The translations under genes were made by a program, and so were the position numbers. A DNA stretch of 30,033 bases from Gaiellasilicea sp038324115 (GTDB taxonomy: Bacteria > Actinomycetota > Thermoleophilia > Gaiellales > Gaiellaceae), in the NCBI GenBank assembly GCA_038324115.1, contig JBBQHQ010000013.1:1-30033 (forward strand). Reading direction: 5' to 3'. Shown in pieces: positions 15,620-22,863 of the stretch (the first letter of the stretch is position 1; the number at the start of each line of letters is the position of its first letter). Below the pieces are notes generated by a model, which saw only the letters and a program-made list of their open reading frames with translations, ran no database searches and was not told where the DNA came from.

Positions 15620-16646
15620 TCCGCACCTCCTCGAGCCACCGCTCCAGGATCGGCCAGGCGTCGTGCGGCCCGGGTCCCGCCTCGGGGTGGAACTGGACGG
15701 AGCGGGCCTTGAGGTCGGGGAAGTCGAAGCCCTCGACGGTGCCGTCGTAGAGCGAGACGTGCGTGGCTTCGTCCGCATCGGTCGGTGCGACTGCGAAGCC
15801 GTGGTTCTGGCTCGTGACGAGGACGCGGCTGCTCCGGCGCTCGACCACCGGGTGGTTCGTGCCGCGGTGGCCGAAGGGGAGCTTGAACGTCCCGTGCCCG
15901 GTCGCCAGCCCGAGCAGCTGATGCCCGAGGCAGATCCCGAGCACCGGCACCCGGCCGAGCAGCTGCTCGAGCTCGCGGACCTCGTCCTGGAGCGGTTCGG
16001 GGTCGCCCGGCCCGTTCGAGAGCAGCACCGCGTCGTAACCAGCGAGCTCGTCCGCATCGGCTTCGTGCGGGAAGACGGTCACCTGGGCCCCCGCCGAGGC
16101 GAGACGCCGGAGGATCGACCGCTTGCAGCCGTAGTCGACCACCGCGACGCGGATCGTGCCCTCCTCGGTGTAGACGTAGGGCTGACGGGTCGAGACCTGC
16201 TCGACGAGCGCTGCCCCGGCCATCGAGGGCAGCTCGCGCACCGCCTCGAGCGCCGCCTCCTCGCTCGTGCCGTCCGCGACCGCCGCGGCCCTGAGGGCGC
16301 CGCTCTCGCGGAGCTTCAGCACCAGCGAGCGCGTGTCGATTCCGGTGATCCCGACGAGTCCCTGCTCGGCGAGCCAGCCCGTCCATTCGGGTCCGCGGGC
16401 CTCGCGCATCAGGGCCGCGCGCGCGTGCGCCCCCTCGGACTCGGCGCGCGTCTCGGCGACGCCGTAGTTCCCGACCATCGGCGCGGTGAAGCAGACGAGC
16501 TGCTCGGCGAAGCTCGGGTCGGTCACGGTCTCCTGATACCCGGTCATCCCCGTCGTGAAGACAGCCTCGCCGAACGCGATCGTTTCGGCGCCGACCGAAG
16601 CGCCGCGGAAGATCGTCCCGTCTTCGAGCGCGAGGAAGGCGCTCAT
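15612..16646 (-). CDS. carA: Carbamoyl-phosphate synthase small subunit (glutamine amidotransferase)
   Basis: Hydrolyses glutamine and channels ammonia to CarB. The ATG at 16646 gives 344 residues starting MSAFLALEDGTIFRGASVGA, as in other CarA proteins; the frame is open much further upstream but only inside pyrC. The class I amidotransferase triad is present: Cys239 in GICLGHQLLGL, and His320 and Glu322 in QFHPEAGPGP. The start overlaps the pyrC stop by four bases (ATGA) and the end overlaps carB by eight. It supplies carbamoyl phosphate for both PyrB and arginine synthesis, yet sits in the pyr operon, so pyrimidine control probably dominates. Confidence 0.95.
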   Translation of the reverse strand: MSAFLALEDGTIFRGASVGAETIAFGEAVFTTGMTGYQETVTDPSFAEQLVCFTAPMVGNYGVAETRAESEGAHARAALMREARGPEWTGWLAEQGLVGITGIDTRSLVLKLRESGALRAAAVADGTSEEAALEAVRELPSMAGAALVEQVSTRQPYVYTEEGTIRVAVVDYGCKRSILRRLASAGAQVTVFPHEADADELAGYDAVLLSNGPGDPEPLQDEVRELEQLLGRVPVLGICLGHQLLGLATGHGTFKLPFGHRGTNHPVVERRSSRVLVTSQNHGFAVAPTDADEATHVSLYDGTVEGFDFPDLKARSVQFHPEAGPGPHDAWPILERWLEEVRNA

Positions 16647-17896
16647 CCGTGCACCCTTCTGCCGTCGGCGACCGTGGTCACGACGCGTCCCCGCAGGGTC
16701 CGGCCGAGGAGCCAGGAGTTGGCCGAGCGCGACCGGAAGCCCTCCTCCGTCACCGTCCACTCCTCGTCGAGGTCGAGCAGGACGAGGTTCGCCTTCGCAC
16801 CGACCTCGATCCGGGGCTCGACCAGCCCGAGCGCCCGTGCCGGGCCGCCCGAGAGCCGCTCCAGGATCGTCTCCAGCGGGACGAGCCCCGGCTGGACGAG
16901 ATGGGTGTTCAGCGCCGCGAACGCCGTCTCGAGGCCGGTGACCCCGAACGGGGCCTCCTCGAAGGGGGCGTCCTTCTCCTCGCGCGAGTGCGGCGCATGA
17001 TCCGTGGCGATGCAGGCGATCGTCCCGTCGCGCAAGGCGGCGATCAGCGCCTCGCGATCGTCCGCGCCGCCGAGCGGCGGGTTCATCTTCGTGTTCGGGT
17101 CGAGCGTGCGCACCGCCTCGTCGGTGAGGACGAGGTGATGGGGCGTCACCTCCGCCGTGGCGGCGACGCCGTCCTCGTGGGCGCGCCGGAGCGCGAGCAC
17201 CGACTCCCTGGCCGAGAGGTGCATCAGGTGCAGCGGCCGCCCCTCGTAGGCGGCGAGCGCGAGGTCGCGCTCGACCATGACGCTTTCGGCGATCGACGGC
17301 CAGCCGGCGACGCCGAGCTCGGCCGAGAGCGAGCCGTCGTGCATGTGGCCGGCGCGCGACAGGGTCGGCTCCTCGCAGTGGAGCGCGATCGGCTTCCCGG
17401 CCACCTCCGAGTACTGGAGCGCTCGCCAGAGCAGCGCGGCAGAGGCGACCGGGCGGCCGTCGTCCGTGAAGCCCGCGGCACCCGCGTCGGCGAGCTCGCC
17501 CATCTCGGTCAGCGTCTCCCCGTCCTGCCCCTTCGAGATCGCGGCCATGAAACCGACGGGGACGAGCGCCTCCTGCCGCGCCGTCGCGAGCAGCGAGCCG
17601 AGCACTGTCGCGGAGTCGACCACGGGGTCGGTGTTCGGCATCGCGAGGATCGCGCAGTAGCCGCCTGCCGCGGCCGCGGCGGTCCCGCTCGCGATCGTCT
17701 CCTCGTCCTCGCGGCCCGGCGTCCGCAGGTGCACATGGGGATCGACGAAGGCCGGCGCCAGCACGCGTGCGGTCGCGGCGGCCGGCTCGATCCGCGAGAT
17801 CACACCGTTCTCGACCGTGACGGCGACGCATTCGCCGCCCGCGAGCCGCCCCTCGAGGGTGAGCGAGTCGTAGTGGCCATTCCTGCAGGCGAGCAT
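16643..17896 (-). CDS. pyrC: Dihydroorotase (class I)
   Basis: Cyclises carbamoyl-aspartate to dihydroorotate. The 417-residue zinc amidohydrolase has the first metal pair His54 and His56 in VDPHVHLRTPG, the MPNTDP substrate motif, HCEEP and LMHLSA histidines in mid-protein, and the catalytic aspartate in ATDHAPHS. The length and motif set are those of class I (Bacillus/Aquifex-like) enzymes, not the short E. coli class. The ATG shares one base with the pyrB stop (TGATG). All catalytic residues are present, so it is an active enzyme and not a non-catalytic PyrC' partner. Confidence 0.95.
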   Translation of the reverse strand: MLACRNGHYDSLTLEGRLAGGECVAVTVENGVISRIEPAAATARVLAPAFVDPHVHLRTPGREDEETIASGTAAAAAGGYCAILAMPNTDPVVDSATVLGSLLATARQEALVPVGFMAAISKGQDGETLTEMGELADAGAAGFTDDGRPVASAALLWRALQYSEVAGKPIALHCEEPTLSRAGHMHDGSLSAELGVAGWPSIAESVMVERDLALAAYEGRPLHLMHLSARESVLALRRAHEDGVAATAEVTPHHLVLTDEAVRTLDPNTKMNPPLGGADDREALIAALRDGTIACIATDHAPHSREEKDAPFEEAPFGVTGLETAFAALNTHLVQPGLVPLETILERLSGGPARALGLVEPRIEVGAKANLVLLDLDEEWTVTEEGFRSRSANSWLLGRTLRGRVVTTVADGRRVHG

Positions 17897-18825
17897 CAGG
17901 CCACCCTCATCTCGACCGGCGCGACCGCGCGAACGTCCGCGGCGACGAGGTCGTGGAGGACGGCGGCGCGCACGGCGAGCCCGGAGCGCACCTGCGCCTG
18001 GATCAGCGAGTCGGCCGAGTCGGCGACCCGGGAGTCGATCTCGATCCCGCGGTTCATCGGCCCGGGGTGCATCACCTTCTGGCCGGGCCGGAGCCGTTCC
18101 GGGGTGACGCCCCAGCGCGCCGTGTACTCACGCAGGCTCGGCACGTAGTTGGCACCCGGGAGCATCCGCTCCTTCTGCATCCGCAGAACGTAGACGACGT
18201 CGGCGTCGGCGATCGTGCGGATGTCGGTGGAGCGGCTGCAGCCGAGGCCCTCCAGGGCCGCGGGAACGAGCGTCGGCGGGCCGACGACGGTGGCGTGGGC
18301 TCCGACGAGGGCGAGCGCCTGGACGAGCGAGCGGGCCACGCGCGAGTGGAGGACGTCGCCCACGATCGCGACGTGCAACCCCTCGAGCCGGCCGAAGGAG
18401 CCGAGCATCGTGTAGAGGTCGAGCAGCGCCTGGGTGGGGTGCTGGCGCTTGCCGTCGCCCGCGTTGACGACCGCGGCATCGGAGTGCCGGGCGACGAGCT
18501 CGGGCGCCCCGCTCTGCGGGTGCCGGATCACGATCGCGGCCGGGTCGTAGGCGGACAGCGTGAGGATCGTGTCCTTGAGCGACTCGCCCTTGTCCACCGA
18601 GGACCCGCTCGACCTGATCGACATCGTGTCGGCGGAGAGGCGCTTCGCGGCGAGCTCGAAGCTCGACGACGTGCGCGTCGAGGACTCGTAGAAGAGGGTG
18701 ATCACGAGCCTGCCGGCCAGGGCGGGAACCTTGCCCGCGCCGTCGAGCGCGTGGGCGGTCTCGAGGATCCGCTCCACGTCTCCCCGCTCGAGGTCGGAGA
18801 TGGAGATCAGGTGCCGGTCAGCCAT
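17896..18825 (-). CDS. pyrB: Aspartate carbamoyltransferase catalytic subunit
   Basis: Joins carbamoyl phosphate and aspartate, the first committed step of pyrimidine synthesis. The 309-residue product has the carbamoyl-phosphate loop STRTS (48-52, in YESSTRTSSSFE), the HPTQALLDL motif and HPGPMNRG near residue 266. No pyrI regulatory gene is nearby, as expected when control is by PyrR. A strong GGAGGAG ribosome-binding site lies just upstream, and the ATG overlaps the pyrR stop by 8 bases. Confidence 0.96.
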   Translation of the reverse strand: MADRHLISISDLERGDVERILETAHALDGAGKVPALAGRLVITLFYESSTRTSSSFELAAKRLSADTMSIRSSGSSVDKGESLKDTILTLSAYDPAAIVIRHPQSGAPELVARHSDAAVVNAGDGKRQHPTQALLDLYTMLGSFGRLEGLHVAIVGDVLHSRVARSLVQALALVGAHATVVGPPTLVPAALEGLGCSRSTDIRTIADADVVYVLRMQKERMLPGANYVPSLREYTARWGVTPERLRPGQKVMHPGPMNRGIEIDSRVADSADSLIQAQVRSGLAVRAAVLHDLVAADVRAVAPVEMRVA

Positions 18826-19429
18826 TGGACTCCTCCTCCGCGACGTCGAGAAGGAGGATCCGCTCGATCCCGTCCGACTCCTCGAGCTGCACCTGGATCC
18901 GCTCGCTCCGGGAGGTCGGCAGGTTCTTGCCCACGTAGTCGGGGCGGATCGGCAGCTCGCGGTGGCCGCGGTCGACGAGGACGGCGAGCTGCACCCGGGC
19001 GGGCCGGCCGTGCTCGAAGAGCGTCTCGATCGCCGCCCGGATCGTGCGGCCCGTGTAGAGGACGTCGTCCACGAGCACGACCGTGGTGCCCGCGAGGTCG
19101 AAGTCGAGGTCGGTCGCGTTCACGACCGGCTGCCCCGCGCCCGGGACGCCGGCCGGCGCCTGGCGGTCGTCCCGGTTGAAGGTGATGTCGACCGCGCCGA
19201 GCGAGATCTCCTCGCCCGTGCGCTCCTCGATCAGGGCGGCGAGCCGCTCCGCGATCGGGACGCCGCGGGTGTGGATCCCGACGAGCGCGAGCGAGCCGAG
19301 GTCGTCGTTCCGCTCGATGATCTCGTGGGCGATCCGCGAGAGCGTCCGTCCGAGCGCCTGGGCGTCCAGAAGTGTCTTCTCGGCCCTGCGGCCCGTTCCG
19401 GCCGGGAGGCCGGCGGCATGCGTACTCAT
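18818..19429 (-). CDS. pyrR: PyrR bifunctional pyr-operon regulator / uracil phosphoribosyltransferase
   Basis: Binds UMP and then a hairpin in pyr mRNA, and usually has uracil phosphoribosyltransferase activity. With the ATG at 19429 it has 203 residues; an AAAGGAG ribosome-binding site (19435-19441) fixes this start, although the frame is open upstream. The PRPP-binding motif VLVDDVLYTGRT is at 118-129, followed by the conserved LVDRGHRELPIRPDYVGKN segment (151-169). It is about 20 residues longer than the ~180-residue family norm, mostly through an N-terminal extension. It is the first gene of the operon and its own leader carries the putative PyrR-binding hairpin. Confidence 0.96.
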   Translation of the reverse strand: MSTHAAGLPAGTGRRAEKTLLDAQALGRTLSRIAHEIIERNDDLGSLALVGIHTRGVPIAERLAALIEERTGEEISLGAVDITFNRDDRQAPAGVPGAGQPVVNATDLDFDLAGTTVVLVDDVLYTGRTIRAAIETLFEHGRPARVQLAVLVDRGHRELPIRPDYVGKNLPTSRSERIQVQLEESDGIERILLLDVAEEESNG

Positions 19430-19434
19430 TCTCG

Positions 19435-19469
19435 CTCCTTTCCGATCTCTCTGGACCGGCTTAAAGGGG
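19435..19469 (-). promoter_or_regulatory. PyrR-binding RNA hairpin that pairs with the pyrR ribosome-binding site
   Basis: In the mRNA sense the upper stem-loop CCGGUC-CAGAGA-GAUCGG (19442-19459) has a 6-bp stem (one G-U pair) and a CAGAGA hexaloop, matching the UCCAGAGAG core of known PyrR-binding loops. On its 5' side comes a 3-base AAG bulge and then CCCCUUU (19463-19469). That run pairs with the Shine-Dalgarno AAAGGAG (19435-19441) with one C-A mismatch. PyrR binding would therefore hide the ribosome-binding site, as proposed for mycobacterial pyr operons. Confidence 0.75.
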
Positions 19470-19477
19470 ACGACCGC

Positions 19478-19506
19478 AGTGTACGGACCGGCTCGGACGC
19501 CGTCCA
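19478..19506 (-). promoter_or_regulatory. pyr operon promoter (-35 TGGACG, 17-base spacer, -10 TACACT)
   Basis: On the minus strand TGGACG (19501-19506) and TACACT (19478-19483) are 17 bases apart. The predicted start near 19471 gives a leader of about 42 bases, just long enough to hold the complete PyrR hairpin. The fit to consensus is moderate. Confidence 0.5.
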
Positions 19507-19536
19507 CTCCGGACGCTGTTGGCATAGTTCCCGGCG

Positions 19537-21516
19537 ATGCGATGGCTTTCCCGCGTGCCCGCGTGGGCCGCGCTCGCCGCACTCGTCGCCGTCTCGACCC
19601 TCGTCAGATGGCTCGCCGCGTGGCAGGTCGGCTCGCCGTGGATCGCGCCAGACGAGATCGTCTACACGCTCCTTGGCCGCTCCCTCTGGGAGACCGGCCG
19701 GCTCACGATCCTCGGCGGCGCGACCGGCTTCTACAGCCTCCTCTACCCCACCCTCGTCGGCCTCCCGCTCAGCCTCGACGACGTCGCGGCCGGCCGCCGG
19801 ATTCTCCAGGGCCTCCAGGCGCTCGCGATGTCACTGACCGCCGTTCCGGTCTTCCTCTGGGCCCGCACGCTCGTCCGGCCGCGCTGGGCGCTCGCAGCGG
19901 CCGCCCTGGCGCTGACGGTGCCCCCGCTCGCCTACAGCGGCCTCGTGATGACGGAGACGCTCTACCTCCCGCTCGCGACACTCGCCCTGTACCTGCTCGC
20001 TCGGGCGCTCGTGGAGCCGATCGCGGCGAACCAGATCAGGCTCGCGGCAGTCATCACACTCGTCCTCGCGACGCGGCTGCAGGGGCTCGTCCTGCTCCCG
20101 GTCGCCGCCACCGCGCTACTGGCCTTCGCAGCCCTCTCACGGGAACGGCGCCTGCTCCGCCCCTTCCGGCCCGCGCTGGTGCTCGCGCTCGTCGTCGCGG
20201 TCGCGGGGCTCGTTGCCGGGCGCGGGTCGCTGGGCGCCTATGCGGCCGCGCTCGACGGGCCGTTCGACGCGGAGAAGGCGCTTCGCTTCGTCCTCCTGCA
20301 TGCGGCCGGGATCGTCCTCCTCTCCGGGATCGTCCCGGCGCTCGCGTTCGCGCTCGCCGCCGCGCCGGCGCTCCGGGGACGCGAGGCCTCGGCCGAAGTC
20401 CGCGCCTTCGTGGCGGTCACGCTCGCGTATCTGCCCTGGCTCGCCCTCGAGGTCGGCGTCTTCGCCGCCCACGAGATCGGCCACCTCGCCGGACGGGATC
20501 TCGTGACAGCGACGCCGCTCCTCCTCGTCGGGCTGGTGCTCTGGCTGGAGCGCGGCGCGCCACGCCCGTGGCCGCTTGCGGCCGTGCTCGGCGCCGGGAC
20601 GGCCGTCGGGCTGCTGCTGATCCCGATTCGGTGGGAGGCGCGCCGCGAGACCATCCACGACACGCTCGAGCTCGTCGCGCTCTCCCGGCTCGGGCTCGAC
20701 GCCCGCCTGCTTGCCTACGTCCTCTTCGTCGTCGTGGCCATCACGGCGACCCTGCTCGTGCCCCGGCGCCTGACGGCCGCGCTCGCCATCTCGGTCGGGC
20801 TCGTCTTCGCCGGCGCCTCCGTCGTCGCCTCCGCCGAGATGCGGTCCCAGGCCGGGCTCCGGGAGGGAGCCGTCCTCGGCGGCGCGCCGAACTGGGTCGA
20901 CGCTGCCGCCGCGGGCCCGGTCGTCTACCTCGACACGGGCGAGCCGCGCTGGACGTCGGTCTGGCAGCACCTGTACTGGAACCGGAGCATCCGCGCCGTC
21001 TGGTCGCTCTCCGAGCGGCCGATCCCGGGCCCGTTGCCCCAGACGAGGGTCGTCGCCCTCTCGAACGGCCGGCTCGTCGACCGGGACGGCCTCGTGGACG
21101 CCCCGGCCGTGGTCGTGCCGACGAACGTCGCCGTCGCCGGCACCCGCGTCGCGGGGATTACGCAAGAGGGCATGGAGGCGGCCGGCCTCGCGCTCTGGCG
21201 GGCGGAGCCGCCGCTGCGGCTTCGCTCCTCGACCGCCGGTGTCCTGGCCAATGGGGACGTGCACGACGTGGCTGACGTCACCGTCTACGGGTGTAGGCCG
21301 GGCAGGCTCGAGCTGACGCTGCTCGGCAAGTCCGGCCGCGACGTCACGCTCCGACTGGACGGGGTCGAGCACCGCGTGGTGCCGCTCGCCGGCGGCACGG
21401 TGTGGCGCGGCGCCGTCCAGACGACGGCGTCCGCGCGCGCGGACGGGCGCGGCGACTTCGAGCTCGCGAGCGAGGCGCTCTTCGGCTCGACGAGGATCGA
21501 GTTCGTCGGGAGCTAG
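19537..21516 (+). CDS. GT-C type multi-pass membrane glycosyltransferase (PMT/ArnT-like)
   Basis: A 659-residue membrane protein with about ten to twelve hydrophobic segments in the first ~430 residues, then an extracytoplasmic soluble part with a beta-rich end. The first external loop carries an acidic PDEIVY motif (about residues 46-51), and a second acidic loop MTETLYLP lies near residue 130. This is the arrangement of lipid-phospho-sugar-dependent GT-C enzymes (PMT, ArnT, GT39/GT83 families). It would glycosylate a protein or envelope glycan outside the membrane; donor and acceptor are unknown. There is no clear Shine-Dalgarno; CATAGT (19523-19528) is 8 bases before the ATG, compatible with leaderless transcription. 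It is divergent from the pyr operon and unlikely to be related to it. Its stop overlaps that of RNase Z in a shared CTAG. Confidence 0.85.
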   Translation: MRWLSRVPAWAALAALVAVSTLVRWLAAWQVGSPWIAPDEIVYTLLGRSLWETGRLTILGGATGFYSLLYPTLVGLPLSLDDVAAGRRILQGLQALAMSLTAVPVFLWARTLVRPRWALAAAALALTVPPLAYSGLVMTETLYLPLATLALYLLARALVEPIAANQIRLAAVITLVLATRLQGLVLLPVAATALLAFAALSRERRLLRPFRPALVLALVVAVAGLVAGRGSLGAYAAALDGPFDAEKALRFVLLHAAGIVLLSGIVPALAFALAAAPALRGREASAEVRAFVAVTLAYLPWLALEVGVFAAHEIGHLAGRDLVTATPLLLVGLVLWLERGAPRPWPLAAVLGAGTAVGLLLIPIRWEARRETIHDTLELVALSRLGLDARLLAYVLFVVVAITATLLVPRRLTAALAISVGLVFAGASVVASAEMRSQAGLREGAVLGGAPNWVDAAAAGPVVYLDTGEPRWTSVWQHLYWNRSIRAVWSLSERPIPGPLPQTRVVALSNGRLVDRDGLVDAPAVVVPTNVAVAGTRVAGITQEGMEAAGLALWRAEPPLRLRSSTAGVLANGDVHDVADVTVYGCRPGRLELTLLGKSGRDVTLRLDGVEHRVVPLAGGTVWRGAVQTTASARADGRGDFELASEALFGSTRIEFVGS

Positions 21517-22532
21517 GCCGCCGGCGGGTCGAGCTCGGAGTCCGGCTGGGTGAGCGTCTCGATCGCGTCGCGAGCGGCCCGCCGTGTTCGGGCGCCGCTT
21601 TTCACGAGCTCCGGATCGCCCCGCTCGGCGTAGGGGATCTCGATCACGTCGAAGTCGCGCGGGACGACGGTGTTGGCGAAGATCGTGCGCGCCTCCCGCT
21701 CGACGTCGCCCCCGGAATAGCGGTTGGAGACGTGCGTGAGGGCGAGCAGCTTCACCCCGGCGTCCGCGGCGATCCGCGCGGCGGCAGCGGCAGTCGAGTG
21801 GTCGGTCTCCCGGGCGCGCTCGGCCTCGTCCTGGCAGAAGGTGGCCTCATGGACGAGGAGCTCCGCTCCCAGCGCGGCCTCGACGACGTCGCTGGAGGGG
21901 GCGGTGTCGCCGCTGAGGACGAGCTTCCGCCCCGGGCGGGCCTCGCCGAGCACCTGCGCAGGCTCGATCGTGCGCCCGTCCTCGAGCGTGACGGCCTCGC
22001 CGCGCTGGAGTGAGCCCCGCTCTCGGCCGGGCGGCACTCCGAGCGCGTCCGCGGTATCGACGTCGAAGCGCCCCGGCCGCTCGTACTCGACGAGCGCGTA
22101 GCCGAGGCCCCAGTTCCCGTGCGGGACGGCAAAGGGGACGATCCGGTACTCCTCGCGCTCGAGCACGTCGCCGGGGTCGAGTTCGACGAGGTCGACCGGG
22201 TAGGTGAGCCGGCCGACGATCCGCTGCAGCGACGTCATCAGGTCGCGGAGCCCGGGCGGTCCGTAGACGGAGAGCGGGAGCTCGCGGCCGCGGAGCGCGA
22301 ACGTCTTCAGCATCCCGGGGAGGCCGAGGAAGTGGTCGGCGTGGAAGTGCGTCAGGAAGACCTCGCGGAGGTCGACGAGGCCGACATCCGACCGCAGGAG
22401 CTGCCGCTGTGTCCCCTCGGCGCAGTCGAAGAGGAGCCGCTCGCCGCCGCGCCGCACGAGCGTCGCGCTCGGCGCACGCTGCGCGGTTGGCATCGAGCCG
22501 GACGTCCCGACGAAGACGACGTCCAGGTCCAT
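21513..22532 (-). CDS. rnz: Ribonuclease Z
   Basis: A metallo-beta-lactamase-fold endonuclease that cuts the 3' trailer from tRNA precursors. The 339-residue product has the zinc motif THFHADHFLG near residue 61, a GTSGS N-terminal turn, SGDTAPS and HEATF metal-ligand segments and the tRNase Z-type LTHVSNRYS near the C-terminus. Length is normal for the short form. On the minus strand TAGAAT (22539-22544) is 6 bases from the ATG with no Shine-Dalgarno between, so the mRNA is probably leaderless. The convergent end shares its stop codon bases with the upstream membrane glycosyltransferase gene (CTAG). Confidence 0.94.
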   Translation of the reverse strand: MDLDVVFVGTSGSMPTAQRAPSATLVRRGGERLLFDCAEGTQRQLLRSDVGLVDLREVFLTHFHADHFLGLPGMLKTFALRGRELPLSVYGPPGLRDLMTSLQRIVGRLTYPVDLVELDPGDVLEREEYRIVPFAVPHGNWGLGYALVEYERPGRFDVDTADALGVPPGRERGSLQRGEAVTLEDGRTIEPAQVLGEARPGRKLVLSGDTAPSSDVVEAALGAELLVHEATFCQDEAERARETDHSTAAAAARIAADAGVKLLALTHVSNRYSGGDVEREARTIFANTVVPRDFDVIEIPYAERGDPELVKSGARTRRAARDAIETLTQPDSELDPPAA

Positions 22533-22538
22533 GCGTCG

Positions 22539-22544
22539 ATTCTA
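22539..22544 (-). promoter_or_regulatory. Putative rnz -10 element
   Basis: TAGAAT on the minus strand matches TATAAT at five of six positions and ends 6 bases before the rnz ATG, placing transcription start at or next to the A of ATG. I see no convincing -35 element. Confidence 0.5.
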
Positions 22545-22567
22545 GGTCGCCGCGGCGCCCTGCCCTC

Positions 22568-22578
22568 GCGGGACCCGC
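22568..22578 (-). repeat. 11-base palindrome abutting the LysM gene stop
   Basis: GCGGGACCCGC, with 5-base arms around one central base, follows the TAG stop of the LysM gene without a gap. It could be a weak transcript-end hairpin. No U-run is present. Confidence 0.3.
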
Positions 22579-22818
22579 CTAGCCCGGGATGACGAGGACC
22601 TGGCCGGGAACGATCGTCGTCCCGTGCAGGTCGTTCCGGCGGCGGAGATCGTAGACCCCTTCGCGCGGGTCGCCGTAACGCGCCGCCGCGATCGACCAGA
22701 GCGTGTCGGCGGGCTTGACCACATAGGCCTGCTCCGGCCCGGTAGCGTGCGAGGAGCGCGCGAACGTGGCCCAAAGGAAGAGCACGAGCACGGCGGTGAG
22801 AAGAATGCGTCCGAACAT
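22579..22818 (-). CDS. YneA-like SOS-controlled membrane protein with one LysM domain (probable cell-division inhibitor)
   Basis: With the ATG at 22818 the product has 79 residues: an N-terminal membrane segment (about 4-20), a short linker, and one LysM peptidoglycan-binding domain (about 32-78, containing VVKPADTLWSIAAARYGD and PGQVLVIPG). This is the architecture of Bacillus YneA and of the LexA-linked mycobacterial protein Rv2719c, small proteins made during DNA damage that delay septation. Two perfect SOS boxes and a consensus -35 lie over the promoter and start. A GTG at 22836 would add six residues, but the predicted transcription start near 22820 favours the ATG and a nearly leaderless mRNA. 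lexA is not in the window. The domains are clear; the division-inhibitor role is inferred from architecture plus SOS boxes. Confidence 0.85.
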   Translation of the reverse strand: MFGRILLTAVLVLFLWATFARSSHATGPEQAYVVKPADTLWSIAAARYGDPREGVYDLRRRNDLHGTTIVPGQVLVIPG

Positions 22819-22825
22819 GTGTTCG
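22812..22825. promoter_or_regulatory. LexA (SOS) box 1
   Basis: CGAACATGTGTTCG fits the Gram-positive SOS consensus CGAACRNRYGTTYG at every position. It covers the predicted transcription start and the ATG of the LysM gene (the ATG at 22816-22818 is inside the box), so LexA binding would block initiation. Confidence 0.85.
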
Positions 22826-22827
22826 TG

Positions 22828-22856
22828 AGTCTGCACGAACAGGTGTTCGCTGTCAA
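22828..22856 (-). promoter_or_regulatory. Promoter of the LysM gene (-35 TTGACA, 17-base spacer, -10 CAGACT)
   Basis: On the minus strand a perfect TTGACA (22851-22856) is followed after 17 bases by CAGACT (22828-22833). SOS box 2 fills the spacer and SOS box 1 lies directly downstream. Start of transcription is expected near 22820, 0-3 bases before the ATG. The -35 begins 8 bases after the stop of the upstream phosphoesterase gene. Confidence 0.7.
22836..22849. promoter_or_regulatory. LexA (SOS) box 2
   Basis: CGAACAGGTGTTCG also fits CGAACRNRYGTTYG completely. It lies between the -35 and -10 elements of the LysM gene, the classical repressor position. Its centre is 24 bases from that of box 1, a little over two helical turns. 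Confidence 0.85.
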
Positions 22857-22863
22857 GCCGACT

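Noticed and set aside
13268..15712. An 814-codon open frame on the plus strand, opposite carB
   Set aside because: It is antisense to the complete carB gene; its product is charged, low-complexity sequence of the kind produced by high-G+C codon bias, and it shows no domain.
15620..16057. An N-terminal extension of CarB
   Set aside because: It runs through carA in another frame and is Ser/Arg/Thr-rich. MPRRNDIQSICLIGSGP at 15619 is the normal CarB start.
15612..17831. A 739-codon frame that would extend CarA far upstream
   Set aside because: The extra part is an alternate frame of pyrC. CarA starts at 16646 with a family-typical N-terminus and an ATGA junction.
19430..19582. An N-terminal extension of PyrR
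   Set aside because: It would cross the promoter and the PyrR hairpin. The AAAGGAG site fixes the ATG at 19429.
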